Of a DNA stretch of 51,682 bases, positions 26,319-33,113 are shown piece by piece (within the stretch, counting starts at the first letter, position 1; the number at the start of each line of letters is the position of its first letter). The stretch comes from a virus, in IMG/VR virus record IMGVR_UViG_3300035698_006191, positions 1 to 51,682 of that record. The stretch is one strand, 5' to 3'. The notes under the pieces were generated by a model. It worked only from the letters and a program-made list of their open reading frames with translations, searched no databases and was not told the origin of the DNA. Both the position numbers and the translations under genes were made by a program.

Positions 26319-26367
26319 GGGGATGCGAGTAGTATGTCCGCATCAGTCCGCATCAGTCCGCATCAAG
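26319..26367 (-). repeat. Right arm of the perfect 49-base inverted repeat
   Basis: Reverse complement of 26188-26236, separated by an 82-base loop. In single-stranded form it would make a very stable stem. Confidence 0.95.
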
Positions 26368-26382
26368 ACGATTTTACGGGTG

Positions 26383-26406
26383 TCGGGTGGTAACTGAGCC
26401 ACCCGA
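26383..26406. repeat. 8-bp inverted repeat next to the origin arm
   Basis: TCGGGTGG and CCACCCGA around an 8-base loop (TAACTGAG), just right of the giant palindrome. Confidence 0.6.
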
Positions 26407-26436
26407 ACATAAGTGTTTAGATGGTAAGGAGTTAAG

Positions 26437-26460
26437 TATATAATATATATATATATATAT
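26437..26460. repeat. AT-dinucleotide tract, possible unwinding element
   Basis: A 24-base stretch of only A and T, the last 17 an alternating AT run. AT-rich tracts beside iterons are typical opening sites. A slippage-prone simple repeat is the alternative. Confidence 0.6.
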
Positions 26461-26599
26461 GTACTATTATACCCAACTTCAAGACTTCAAGGCACCACCG
26501 CTCATATTTTCATTTTCTTTCAATATAGTCACTGTGGTGTTTTTTTCCATGTATATACCCACCCAATCCGAAAATCTTGATGCGGACAAATTTTTGGTA

Positions 26600-27150
26600 C
26601 ATTTTGGCGAGTAGCACACTATTCATTTATACGTATATACGCTTAGCTAATTACCAAAGGTGGGGTATACACAAAATTCGAAAATGTGTGTATTTCTGGG
26701 GGTCAGGCTACATATATACGACTTGAGCGGCAAGGCCCTGTAGGTTTTAAGGAAATAGGACTAATGGGGCCCCCCCTTATTGCTTGTATTGCCTATACTA
26801 TCTTACCTAACTCCCCTATGTATAGCCTATTGTGGCACGAGACGAGTCGTTGCGGGCCACATTATGCCACGTGGTGTATATAGATCACTAAGTTAATCAT
26901 GATTCGCGTGTACAGGCAGGGTGTTGTGGCTGTTGGAATGTAGCCCCAGGAACCAACTAAGCAGTAGCATAGCCCCACTATCCAACAGCCCCACCACTAC
27001 ACGCTACACCATGCTAACACACACAACCACCACACTCCATACTCCGTTGACCTACCCTGCCATAATGGCAGCCATCACGCTTCCATTAGAGCGATGCAAT
27101 ACCTGATGATGTATTGCACATGGTCAGTATCGAGTGGCCACTGGTTGGCC
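26600..27150. other. Gene-free stretch with three hairpins
   Basis: No convincing gene: short open frames here have skewed composition and no ribosome site. Three inverted repeats are visible: TGTGGC/GCCACA (26831-26861), GGCTGTTGGA/TCCAACAGCC (26928-26990, extendable by GU pairs) and TGCAATAC/GTATTGCA (27095-27118). I see no clear promoter that would transcribe them. Confidence 0.45.
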
Positions 27151-27155
27151 GATCC

Positions 27156-27204
27156 AAAAAGAATGCCCCTGCCATGTTCTGGAGAAACATGGCAAGGGCA
27201 GGGG
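27156..27204 (-). terminator. Rho-independent terminator for the short leftward unit
   Basis: Leftward RNA: GCCATGTT pairs with AACATGGC around a 7-base loop, extended by CCCCT/AGGGG, followed by CATTCTTTTT. It lies just below the 27228 stop. Confidence 0.75.
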
Positions 27205-27227
27205 TGGGAGGGATAGTCGAGTAATTG

Positions 27228-27530
27228 TTAGTTGTAATGATCCAAACGTTGTCGATTGTCTGTAGGCAGGATGATATCCTCCACTAGCACACAAATACTG
27301 ATATCGTTATTTCCACCATGTTCATGGGTAGAAAATCCCAGTTCCCTTATATTGGGATGGTTTCCTAAAACTAGCTTGCCGGTATCCCGATCTAGATAGG
27401 CAAGCATGGCAGACATTGGACGGTATCGACTCGTTGCCCATAATCGTACACAGCTATCGAAACTATCGAGGGAAATATCCACTATCTCCTTAGTCTCATG
27501 TTTCCTGTCCCTTTGTAATTCTAATCTCAT
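27228..27530 (-). CDS. Small hypothetical protein next to the origin (100 aa)
   Basis: A mixed alpha/beta protein (RPMSAMLAYLDRDTGKLVLG, GGNNDISICVLVED) with no known motif. The ATG overlaps the upstream stop as ATGA, and a terminator follows the gene. The two-gene unit has its own promoter and may control early functions, but nothing in the sequence proves this. Confidence 0.6.
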   Translation of the reverse strand: MRLELQRDRKHETKEIVDISLDSFDSCVRLWATSRYRPMSAMLAYLDRDTGKLVLGNHPNIRELGFSTHEHGGNNDISICVLVEDIILPTDNRQRLDHYN

Positions 27531-27724
27531 AGCTTGACCTCCTCGGCGAAAACGATTGGCAGACCGTTACGGATCACAACAGCCCCGTTATCCCATGTGG
27601 CCATTCGTCCATAATCACTCGCCCTCCGTTCGCATTCCTTGCTGAAAAATGTCTTGCGCATCGCATGCTCGTTATCGGCACTACATACAATTACGTCATC
27701 CCTACTAATATAAACCACCAACAT
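27527..27724 (-). CDS. Small hypothetical protein, first of a two-gene leftward unit (65 aa)
   Basis: I start at MLVVYISRDDVIV, because a strong ribosome site (AGGGGG) lies at the right distance and the -10 is further upstream; longer readings would pass through the promoter. The protein is short, with YGRMATWDNGAVVIRNGLP in the middle. Function unknown. Confidence 0.6.
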   Translation of the reverse strand: MLVVYISRDDVIVCSADNEHAMRKTFFSKECERRASDYGRMATWDNGAVVIRNGLPIVFAEEVKL

Positions 27725-27742
27725 AAAACATTTCCCCCTGTG

Positions 27743-27751
27743 AAAGTGTAG
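27743..27751 (-). promoter_or_regulatory. CTACACTTT leader motif
   Basis: Leftward CTACACTTT followed by CACAGGGGG, the ribosome site for the 27724 start. Confidence 0.4.
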
Positions 27752-27771
27752 CTGTTTCTCTTGAATATGTA

Positions 27772-27799
27772 ATTCTACCACGCAATAGCTGGCTGTCAA
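27772..27799 (-). promoter_or_regulatory. Leftward promoter of the two-gene unit
   Basis: TTGACA, 16 bases, TAGAAT with TGG before the -10. It diverges from the rightward early promoter at 27850. Confidence 0.7.
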
Positions 27800-27849
27800 G
27801 CAATAATCCGAGAATAATCCTAGCTGTAGTATAATGTCAAATTTTTTGC

Positions 27850-27878
27850 TTGACAATCATGGAATAACGTGCTAGGGT
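27850..27878 (+). promoter_or_regulatory. Rightward early promoter 1
   Basis: TTGACA, 17 bases, TAGGGT preceded by TGC (extended -10). It shares the 11-base sequence TAACGTGCTAG with the promoter at 30652. Confidence 0.65.
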
Positions 27879-27978
27879 TTATTTGTACGCACTACAGGCT
27901 GATATAGCGAAAGCAAAAGGCGGATTAGTTGTACATTGTAACCGGCAACCCTAGTGGTGCATTTTCCAGGGATAAAAA

Positions 27979-28170
27979 ATGATTCGTATATTTGTTCAAA
28001 CTAGAGCCTATGGAGAGGTTATCGACACTATATACCGTGCAGTGCGATATCATGCCGGATGGAGGTCTATTCGCTACGATGGAAAGCGTTTTCAGCTATT
28101 CGGCGGGGTGTACGTTGACAATTTTATTTGTATTGATCGGCCTATTATCGGGCGGGGCGTTCGACTATAA
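27979..28170 (+). CDS. First early gene, small hypothetical protein (63 aa)
   Basis: Follows the early promoter by about 100 bases and has AGGGA before the ATG. The sequence (MIRIFVQTRAYGEVIDTIYR, then YDGKRFQLFGGVYVDNF) is basic and beta-like, with no known motif. First-expressed phage genes of this size often target host functions, but no specific target can be read from it. Confidence 0.55.
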   Translation: MIRIFVQTRAYGEVIDTIYRAVRYHAGWRSIRYDGKRFQLFGGVYVDNFICIDRPIIGRGVRL

Positions 28171-28473
28171 GTGTACAAAGGGGGGGGAAGACCATTCTAT
28201 TATATCATGAGCCCTGCCGGGGCGGTTGGACGCTAAGAATTGGCCGACTCCATTATATTGGATTGTCAGCCACTGCCGTTTTATTACTTTGCCCTGCCGA
28301 CATGAGAAGTCAAGCAATCAATATACTGCACCCCAATCAGGGGGGGCCATGCAAGGAACGATAACAAAACAAACGATTATTCGCCACCCGGCCTTGATAG
28401 TTCAACTGTTCGGATGGCGTGTTCTTTTTGGTGGGCTGTTCCGAAACCACAAAACTTTCCTGGAGTTAACGCA
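28171..28473 (+). other. Gap with no convincing gene
   Basis: About 300 bases after the first early gene. Possible short frames exist, the best being MQGTITKQTIIRHP from 28349 to 28522 after a G-rich stretch. It would overlap the next gene by 49 bases and is not supported enough to call. Confidence 0.35.
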
Positions 28474-28788
28474 ATGGCATGTGATAATCTTGCTAGTTTT
28501 TTTACAATTGGGGCAGTATTAGACCATAAAGCAAAGCTACACTCCCGTAAGCTATTGGTGGATAGTTATTGGGAAGCAGCAACAAAGAATAATCTAGAAA
28601 TCTTCCACTGTCCTGGAGATTATGATCTAGAGGGCGGAGACGAAGAAGGCGAAGCATACGAAGACGGATGGTACTGGTGGTCCTGTTCCCCTGGTTATCT
28701 CCCAGACGATGAACCCAACGGGCCATTCGAGACCGAGGGGGAAGCGTTATCCGATGCAGTTGAACCATTTCTAGAGGAGATAGAATGA
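28474..28788 (+). CDS. Early hypothetical protein with acidic Trp-rich core (104 aa)
   Basis: I start at MACDNLASFFTIG after TGGAG; a longer reading begins at 28414. The core EGEAYEDGWYWWSCSPGYLP is rich in acidic and aromatic residues, followed by EGEALSDAVEPFLEEIE. Similar acidic, Trp-rich small proteins are seen in several phage early regions. A role is not known. The stop overlaps the next ATG. Confidence 0.6.
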   Translation: MACDNLASFFTIGAVLDHKAKLHSRKLLVDSYWEAATKNNLEIFHCPGDYDLEGGDEEGEAYEDGWYWWSCSPGYLPDDEPNGPFETEGEALSDAVEPFLEEIE

Positions 28789-28961
28789 GATATAAAGTTT
28801 TCAAGACCGGATTGTACAATTTACGTGGAAACGTACAAGAGTTAGTGGCTGGATTTCAAACCCTAGCCTATGCCCTAATGTTTGTAGAAAACTCTCCACT
28901 GACATCAGGCAACCAGTGGAGTATAGTGGATAGTTTGGCAGGGGAAATCATTTACGGATAA
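28785..28961 (+). CDS. Small early protein (58 aa)
   Basis: ATG overlaps the preceding TGA as ATGA. Reads MRYKVFKTGLYNLRGNVQEL and then helical AYALMFVENSPL. Unrecognised. Confidence 0.55.
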   Translation: MRYKVFKTGLYNLRGNVQELVAGFQTLAYALMFVENSPLTSGNQWSIVDSLAGEIIYG

Positions 28962-28971
28962 GGGGGAAATA

Positions 28972-29631
28972 ATGCAGATTGAATTATTCGGCAATCCGAA
29001 ACGGGTTGCAATGTCGAGAGTGGAGTTACTATTAGCCATAGCCGAAAGGATGGGCCACTATATCCACCTGGCGGAAGGATGTTGCGAACCAGGCTATGAT
29101 GATAAGCCGGTTGCATTAGGCAACTGGAACAGCCGAACTAAATACGACAAAGAAACAAACACCCATGAGACACTCGACGAAACCATGCCACGTCTAGCCA
29201 AGCTATTCGAGAGGCTTGGCTATGTCGTCGAATGGGAAGATGAGTGGTGTACTTGCGAAGATTGCTGTAAAGCCTTCCGCAATTCCCCCGATAGCTATTC
29301 ATGGAAACCCTATTATCTCATGGGTGACGGGTGGGTTGTATGCAGGAATTGCGTAGAAAATGACCCGGAATCATACCTGGAGGAGTATGTCGGCAACCCC
29401 AGCAAGTGTTTGACTTTTGACATTGACCTAGAGCAGTTTGGCTATTTGTTACACAGTGGGGATCATGAAAGTGGGTATCACCCCGGCCAAAACGCCAACC
29501 CGGAGGAAATTGCCAAGCAGTTGCGGGAGGAGAAAATCGACGATTTTATTTTCGTTTTGGATGAAAACAGTCAATTCTATTCTAGCTTTTCTGTGTGGGT
29601 CAAGCTAGGGGAAGATGGAGGGGACGACTAA
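28972..29631 (+). CDS. Zinc-binding hypothetical protein (219 aa)
   Basis: Contains CTCEDCCKAF and VVCRNC about 50 residues apart, a possible zinc site, in a mixed helical protein with an acidic C-terminus (GEDGGDD). Start after AGGGGGAAATA. Possibly a nucleic-acid or protein-binding early protein. The family is not recognised. Confidence 0.6.
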   Translation: MQIELFGNPKRVAMSRVELLLAIAERMGHYIHLAEGCCEPGYDDKPVALGNWNSRTKYDKETNTHETLDETMPRLAKLFERLGYVVEWEDEWCTCEDCCKAFRNSPDSYSWKPYYLMGDGWVVCRNCVENDPESYLEEYVGNPSKCLTFDIDLEQFGYLLHSGDHESGYHPGQNANPEEIAKQLREEKIDDFIFVLDENSQFYSSFSVWVKLGEDGGDD

Positions 29632-29633
29632 TT

Positions 29634-29831
29634 ATGTTCGCCGTCAAGGTATTCAATGAGGTATGGTGGTATCATTCCTTGCATAAGACAATCGAGGGGG
29701 CCAGTCGAGAGTGCAAGGACTTGCGGTGGGAAATCCACAGGTCTTATCCTCTAGTTGACCCGAAGATTGTACGTGCCTCCAAGCGAACGATTAACCTTTT
29801 CTTGTCATTCGGGAATACAATCCATGGATAG
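29634..29831 (+). CDS. Small early protein (65 aa)
   Basis: Starts MFAVKVFNEVWWYHSL two bases after the preceding stop. Helical, basic C-terminus, no motif. An upstream alternative start lies inside the previous gene and is less likely. Confidence 0.5.
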   Translation: MFAVKVFNEVWWYHSLHKTIEGASRECKDLRWEIHRSYPLVDPKIVRASKRTINLFLSFGNTIHG

Positions 29832-29840
29832 GGGGCGACA

Positions 29841-30047
29841 ATGTACGCTATCAATCGACAATTGCACACAGTGGAACGTGACAAAAACGGATTTTCTCTG
29901 TTAGTGGACGGCTACCCACTATGGAAGGGGCTATCGGAAACGGGGGCAAGAAATCTGATGTTTAGATTATTCTATCGTGAGATAGATCAATTGGACGAAC
30001 TACTCGCAAACCTATTGGGGGAGGGGTTATGTCAACGAAAAGCGTAG
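29841..30047 (+). CDS. Small early protein (68 aa)
   Basis: MYAINRQLHTVERDKNGFSL with a helical, acidic second half ending in LLGEGLCQRKA. It has GATAGGGGG before the ATG and overlaps the next gene by 19 bases. No motif. Confidence 0.5.
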   Translation: MYAINRQLHTVERDKNGFSLLVDGYPLWKGLSETGARNLMFRLFYREIDQLDELLANLLGEGLCQRKA

Positions 30048-30238
30048 AGTGTTTTTGTAATGTGTGTCTCATGCCTATGACCACGACTAGCTATATTCGT
30101 GGCCATAACTACTGTTGTGGAACATGCCGAACCATCGGCCACACGCCGAAGGCAAAGAAGGCTACAATCTATGACTGTGGCTATGTGAGACAATCGCGTG
30201 TTCCGGTTGCCGCTAGAATGTCACTCGGATTATCATAG
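30029..30238 (+). CDS. Zinc-finger-like small protein (69 aa)
   Basis: CFCNVC, then YCCGTC, then a basic Lys-rich middle (TPKAKKATIYDCG). The four-cysteine pattern with a short spacing suggests a small zinc ribbon, probably DNA-binding or adaptor. A GGGGAGGGG site precedes the ATG. Confidence 0.65.
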   Translation: MSTKSVECFCNVCLMPMTTTSYIRGHNYCCGTCRTIGHTPKAKKATIYDCGYVRQSRVPVAARMSLGLS

Positions 30239-30239
30239 G

Positions 30240-30314
30240 CGATAACACTGCCCCCCCCCGTTAGTTATCGGAACCCAAACCGATTAGTTGTGGGATAGCA
30301 CACAAGCTAACGGG
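30240..30314 (+). other. Possible H-type pseudoknot leader
   Basis: CGATAAC pairs with GTTATCG (30240-30246 with 30264-30270), while CCCGTTA, lying inside that loop, pairs with TAACGGG downstream (30308-30314). The two stems interlock as a pseudoknot ahead of the 30362 gene. Confidence 0.35.
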
Positions 30315-30361
30315 TGGTGTCGGAGGTTATGTCTACTCGATTTTACTTAGGGGGTGTTGTT

Positions 30362-30505
30362 ATGTCAAGTGTTTGGTTTTGCCCACAATGTGGGCACATA
30401 GAGGAAGGTATTACTTACGAGTGGTTAGCCGATCATGGCGAACCAATTTGTCCGGAATGCGACGACAACATGAAACTATTGAAGGGGCCATGCAATGATG
30501 AATAG
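30362..30505 (+). CDS. Small zinc-ribbon protein (47 aa)
   Basis: MSSVWFCPQCGHIEE and a second ICPECDDN form a CPxC...CPxC zinc ribbon. I start at the ATG seven bases after AGGGGG; an upstream start would add eleven residues. It is followed by a second, Cys-rich small gene. Function unknown. Confidence 0.6.
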   Translation: MSSVWFCPQCGHIEEGITYEWLADHGEPICPECDDNMKLLKGPCNDE

Positions 30506-30644
30506 CAAAAAATGTGCGGAATGCAAAAAGGTTAAACCGGTTTCCGCCTTCTTACGCAACCCAATTGCAAAAGACGGCTTGAATAAAAAATGCTCTAATT
30601 GCAATGTCGAACGGACTAGGGCAATCCGAGGGGATTGGTTGTAG
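30495..30644 (+). CDS. Small zinc-finger protein of the CxEC...KDGL...CxxC type (49 aa)
   Basis: Reads CAECKKVKPVSAF, then KDGLNKKCSNC. Small phage and HNH-associated proteins carry this arrangement, here with four metal-binding cysteines. It overlaps the previous gene by 11 bases. Possibly DNA- or RNA-binding. Confidence 0.65.
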   Translation: MMNSKKCAECKKVKPVSAFLRNPIAKDGLNKKCSNCNVERTRAIRGDWL

Positions 30645-30651
30645 TTTTCCC

Positions 30652-30681
30652 TTGACAATAGAGGTCTTAACGTGCTAGACT
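30652..30681 (+). promoter_or_regulatory. Rightward early promoter 2
   Basis: TTGACA, 18 bases, TAGACT with TGC before the -10. The element repeats TTGACAAT and TAACGTGCTAG of the promoter at 27850. It drives the genes from 30754 onward. Confidence 0.65.
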
Positions 30682-30753
30682 TACTAATCCTGATTCCGTG
30701 TCTCGTTGGCATAGTTTACATTTTGGCAACTGAAAATCCATATATAGGGTCGA

Positions 30754-31083
30754 ATGATAAAAGTTACAATCATCATACCAAAGTTTGATAACAATGGGTA
30801 TCCCGCCCAGCAGTCGTTTATTGACGGATGTCTGGAGGTTATTGTCAATCATTGCGGAGGTTACACGCTGGAGGGTGCGTGTAGCGGGGCGTGTCGTATG
30901 GATAGCGGAATGATCATGCGAGAGGATGTTCAAAAAGTATGGACTGTATGCGGCATCGAGCACTTGCCAACCTTACGGTTAGTTGCGGCAGATGTCGCTA
31001 AGTTTCTTGGGCAAGAGTGCGTTTATTTGGAATGGCATAACGTCAATGTCGAGTTTATAACAAAGAATGGGGGAATTACCTAA
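30754..31083 (+). CDS. Conserved small protein of a phage/plasmid family (109 aa)
   Basis: MIKVTIIIPKFDNNGYPAQQ, GGYTLEGACSG and a C-terminal FLGQECVYLEWHNV match, by eye, a small family that has an N-terminal IIP-FDN strand, a GGYT core and a C-terminal GQE-VYLE segment. Its biochemical role is not known to me. The stop overlaps the next ATG by one base. Confidence 0.65.
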   Translation: MIKVTIIIPKFDNNGYPAQQSFIDGCLEVIVNHCGGYTLEGACSGACRMDSGMIMREDVQKVWTVCGIEHLPTLRLVAADVAKFLGQECVYLEWHNVNVEFITKNGGIT

Positions 31084-31292
31084 TGCCGAACGTGCAAAAC
31101 ATTATCGACTACGAGAATGGAGGATTATCGGATGAAGACACTATCAAGTTTTTCCAAGAGATGATTGATTCCGGCGTCGTCTGGAAATTACAAGGAAGCT
31201 ATAGCCGGACTGCGGCTAACATGATTAAAAACGGCTATTGTACCTTAGCACGGCAAAAAGGCGAATCAGGCGGGACTTCCACGATTCCATAG
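31083..31292 (+). CDS. Small conserved phage protein (69 aa)
   Basis: Reads MPNVQNIIDYENG, DEDTIKFFQEMIDSGVVWKL and QGSYSRTAANMI. Small proteins with this opening and a VWxLQGSYxRTA segment are widespread in phages (I believe the family is called DUF7417). The function is unknown. ATG overlaps the previous TAA. Confidence 0.7.
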   Translation: MPNVQNIIDYENGGLSDEDTIKFFQEMIDSGVVWKLQGSYSRTAANMIKNGYCTLARQKGESGGTSTIP

Positions 31293-31387
31293 GAAGGCTG
31301 CCGCACAAGCATTCGCTGAGAGGCTACTGCTTACGAGTACTCGGTTCAAGCGTAATGTGTTCCTGGAAGCGTGCGGAGTGAAAGTCA

Positions 31388-31642
31388 ATGACTGAGGAAA
31401 ACACCACCCCCGTTATCTTCCGGGTTTACAAGGATGGCACTCTGGGTAGCGAAATTATGAAAACAGAACCTCGGGCCGACGGGTGGTGGATTATTGATGT
31501 CCCAGACTGCGGCGATTGCGGCCCATATCTCAATCGGATCGCGGCGGAACAAGCTATGCGCGGGTTAATGCGTACTTTGCGTTATCGCGACGATCGTAAG
31601 TTTTTCACCACGGATATTGGCAATAACATCGAGGAGAAGTAA
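31388..31642 (+). CDS. Small hypothetical protein (84 aa)
   Basis: Opens MTEENTTPVIFRVYKDGTLG. A DCGDCGPY turn follows, then a helical stretch (RIAAEQAMRGLMRTLRYRD). Unrecognised. It starts about 95 bases after the preceding gene, an untranslated gap in which I see no clear signal. Confidence 0.6.
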   Translation: MTEENTTPVIFRVYKDGTLGSEIMKTEPRADGWWIIDVPDCGDCGPYLNRIAAEQAMRGLMRTLRYRDDRKFFTTDIGNNIEEK

Positions 31643-31645
31643 ATT

Positions 31646-32089
31646 ATGAACGAGCATACACCGGAACCTTGGGCATACAATCCAAGTACCGGAACGATAT
31701 ACGAAGCTGGACATAGATATGCAAGGGTAAGTGAGGTTGGGGACGATACAGAATGGAAAGGGCTGAATGAAAATAGTCTTCACGAGGTGTGCGTGGTTAT
31801 ACATCATCACGTTTGCAATTTCAGTCGCGGCAATACTAATCACGCAGCAAGACCGGATATTATTAGGCGTTCTAGAGCCAGAGATGAGGCTAATGCGGAG
31901 TTTATCGTCCGTGCTTGTAATGCCCACGCCGACCTACTGGAAGCGTGCAAGGAATTACTCGTCGCACTGGAAGATCACATAGCCACAACGGCTAATAAAT
32001 CCGGGCTATCCGTGTATAATGTTTGCCCGTGTTGCATATCCACAATCCCAATGGCCATTTCCGCCATAGCTAAGGCTACCGGTGCATAG
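31646..32089 (+). CDS. HTPEPW-type conserved phage protein (147 aa)
   Basis: Starts MNEHTPEPWAYNPSTG and later reads ANAEFIVRACNAHADLLEAC, then CPCCIS near the end. The HTPxPW opening and the ANA-FIV-ACN-H-LL helix mark a widespread phage family of unknown role. The protein is mostly helical in the second half. The stop overlaps the next GTG (TAGTG). Confidence 0.7.
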   Translation: MNEHTPEPWAYNPSTGTIYEAGHRYARVSEVGDDTEWKGLNENSLHEVCVVIHHHVCNFSRGNTNHAARPDIIRRSRARDEANAEFIVRACNAHADLLEACKELLVALEDHIATTANKSGLSVYNVCPCCISTIPMAISAIAKATGA

Positions 32090-32370
32090 TGGCCCCAACG
32101 AAACAATGCACGCATTGCAGGAGGATACTGCCTAGGTCGATATTTCGACATTGGAAAAAATGGGGGAATAACAGATCACACATGCGAGTGCAGACTGATT
32201 CTGTTTGTAAAACATGTAAGACGAAATACAGGGCTAATAAGCGAGCTAGGGATAGTGCGGCGAACGGAAACACTGACCGTTTTTTCAAGCAGGTCGAAAA
32301 CCGCGACGAACCGCGAGCCGATAGGTTACGCGAGTACTACGAAAAAGCGAAACGAGGTCTATCACTATAG
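32089..32370 (+). CDS. Basic zinc-finger protein (93 aa)
   Basis: CTHCRRILPRSIF then SVCKTCKTKYRANKRAR, with a strongly basic composition. This looks like a small DNA-binding zinc ribbon, similar in layout to the 30495 protein. A GTG start shares a base with the preceding stop. Confidence 0.6.
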   Translation: MAPTKQCTHCRRILPRSIFRHWKKWGNNRSHMRVQTDSVCKTCKTKYRANKRARDSAANGNTDRFFKQVENRDEPRADRLREYYEKAKRGLSL

Positions 32371-32380
32371 GGGGTATCGA

Positions 32381-33085
32381 ATGACAACTAGAGCAGTGAT
32401 CTATTGTAGGTTTTCACCAAGGCCGAAGGCCGTTGAATGCGAAAGTAATAGGCACCAGCGTTTCAGGTGTAATGCATATTGCCGAACGCGAAAGTATGAT
32501 GTTGTGAATACCTGGGAAGATGCCGCCGTGTCTGGAAGAACGCTTGATCGTCCGCAACTTAATGCGGCGATTGCGGCATTGGAGCCGGGGATGGTCTTGG
32601 TGGTCGATTCCTCGGATCGCTTGGCCCGAGATATGCTCGTGAATCTGACGATTCGCGGCGAAGTGGAGCGGGCCGGTTGCACAATAGAGTATGCCGATGG
32701 GTCGCCGTTGACCAACACTCCAGAAGGCGAGCTATTCCAAAACGTTATGGCGGCGTTTGCGGCATACGAGCGGGCGAAGTATTCATGTCGAACAAGCGCC
32801 GGAATCAAGAAAAAGCAAGCCGAGGGGAAACATTTCGGCGGTGTGCCGTATGGGTCTAAGCGTAACCACTCAGGGCAGCTTACGGATAGCGAATCAGAGC
32901 GAAACGTGATAGATCGTATAATGGAGCATTCGTCTCTCGGTTTTCATTCCGATTGGATCAGTGATTTCCTTAACTTACCGACAAATAACTTCCCGGCTTG
33001 CCGTGGCAACCCCTGGAAGGCTCGGACGGTGAGAAAAATAATCGCCCGCGAAAAGAAAAGACTTGACACTAAGCTGGAAGCATGA
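32381..33085 (+). CDS. Small serine recombinase (resolvase/invertase type, 234 aa)
   Basis: Start at MTTRAVIYCRFS after AGGGGGT; an upstream start would overlap the previous gene. S12 in YCRFS is the catalytic serine. SGRTLDRPQL and DSSDRLARD carry family arginines, FQNVMAAFAAYERAK is the long helix, and GKHFGGVPYG opens a short DNA-binding C-terminus. Without the long domains of large integrases it resembles resolvases. It may resolve multimers of replicating genomes or act as a site-specific switch. A lysogeny function cannot be read from the window. Confidence 0.85.
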   Translation: MTTRAVIYCRFSPRPKAVECESNRHQRFRCNAYCRTRKYDVVNTWEDAAVSGRTLDRPQLNAAIAALEPGMVLVVDSSDRLARDMLVNLTIRGEVERAGCTIEYADGSPLTNTPEGELFQNVMAAFAAYERAKYSCRTSAGIKKKQAEGKHFGGVPYGSKRNHSGQLTDSESERNVIDRIMEHSSLGFHSDWISDFLNLPTNNFPACRGNPWKARTVRKIIAREKKRLDTKLEA

Positions 33086-33091
33086 TACAAT
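33063..33091 (+). promoter_or_regulatory. Rightward promoter in the end of the recombinase gene
   Basis: TTGACA, 17 bases, TACAAT, then an AAGGAGAAAAGG ribosome site and the ATG at 33114. The last bases of the recombinase gene form its -35. Confidence 0.65.
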
Positions 33092-33113
33092 AGCTTAATT
33101 AAGGAGAAAAGGA

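Larger units (their letters stand above)
26159..26600. other. Candidate replication origin: GATGCG cluster, giant palindrome and AT tract
   Basis: Within this stretch the six-base core GATGCG (or CGCATC) occurs ten times (eleven counting 25922): three tandem copies of GATGCGGACT on each side of an inverted repeat, plus isolated copies at its inner ends, at 26159 and at 26579. A 24-base AT-only tract follows. Direct iterons next to an AT-rich segment, in the gap between divergent arms, is the layout of iteron-type origins. No initiator binding can be shown from sequence alone. It could also be a packaging or partition site. Confidence 0.6.

Noticed and set aside
26686-27106. Two rightward open frames in the gene-free region
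   Set aside because: No ribosome site, unusual composition (many Cys, Pro, Thr) and repeats of the hairpin bases. Better explained as structured noncoding sequence.
25942-27150. CRISPR array or tRNA genes in the gene-free region
   Set aside because: The repeats are tandem 10-base units in a palindrome without spacers, and no cloverleaf with proper arms was found.
28226-28522. A rightward frame of 98 codons starting at TTG
   Set aside because: Weak start, overlap with the supported 28474 gene and low-complexity opening. A shorter reading from 28349 is possible but unproven.
30672-30791. A 38-codon frame with a membrane-like helix starting GTG (VLDLLILIPCLVG)
   Set aside because: Its start lies inside the promoter -10, it has no ribosome site and it overlaps the next gene.
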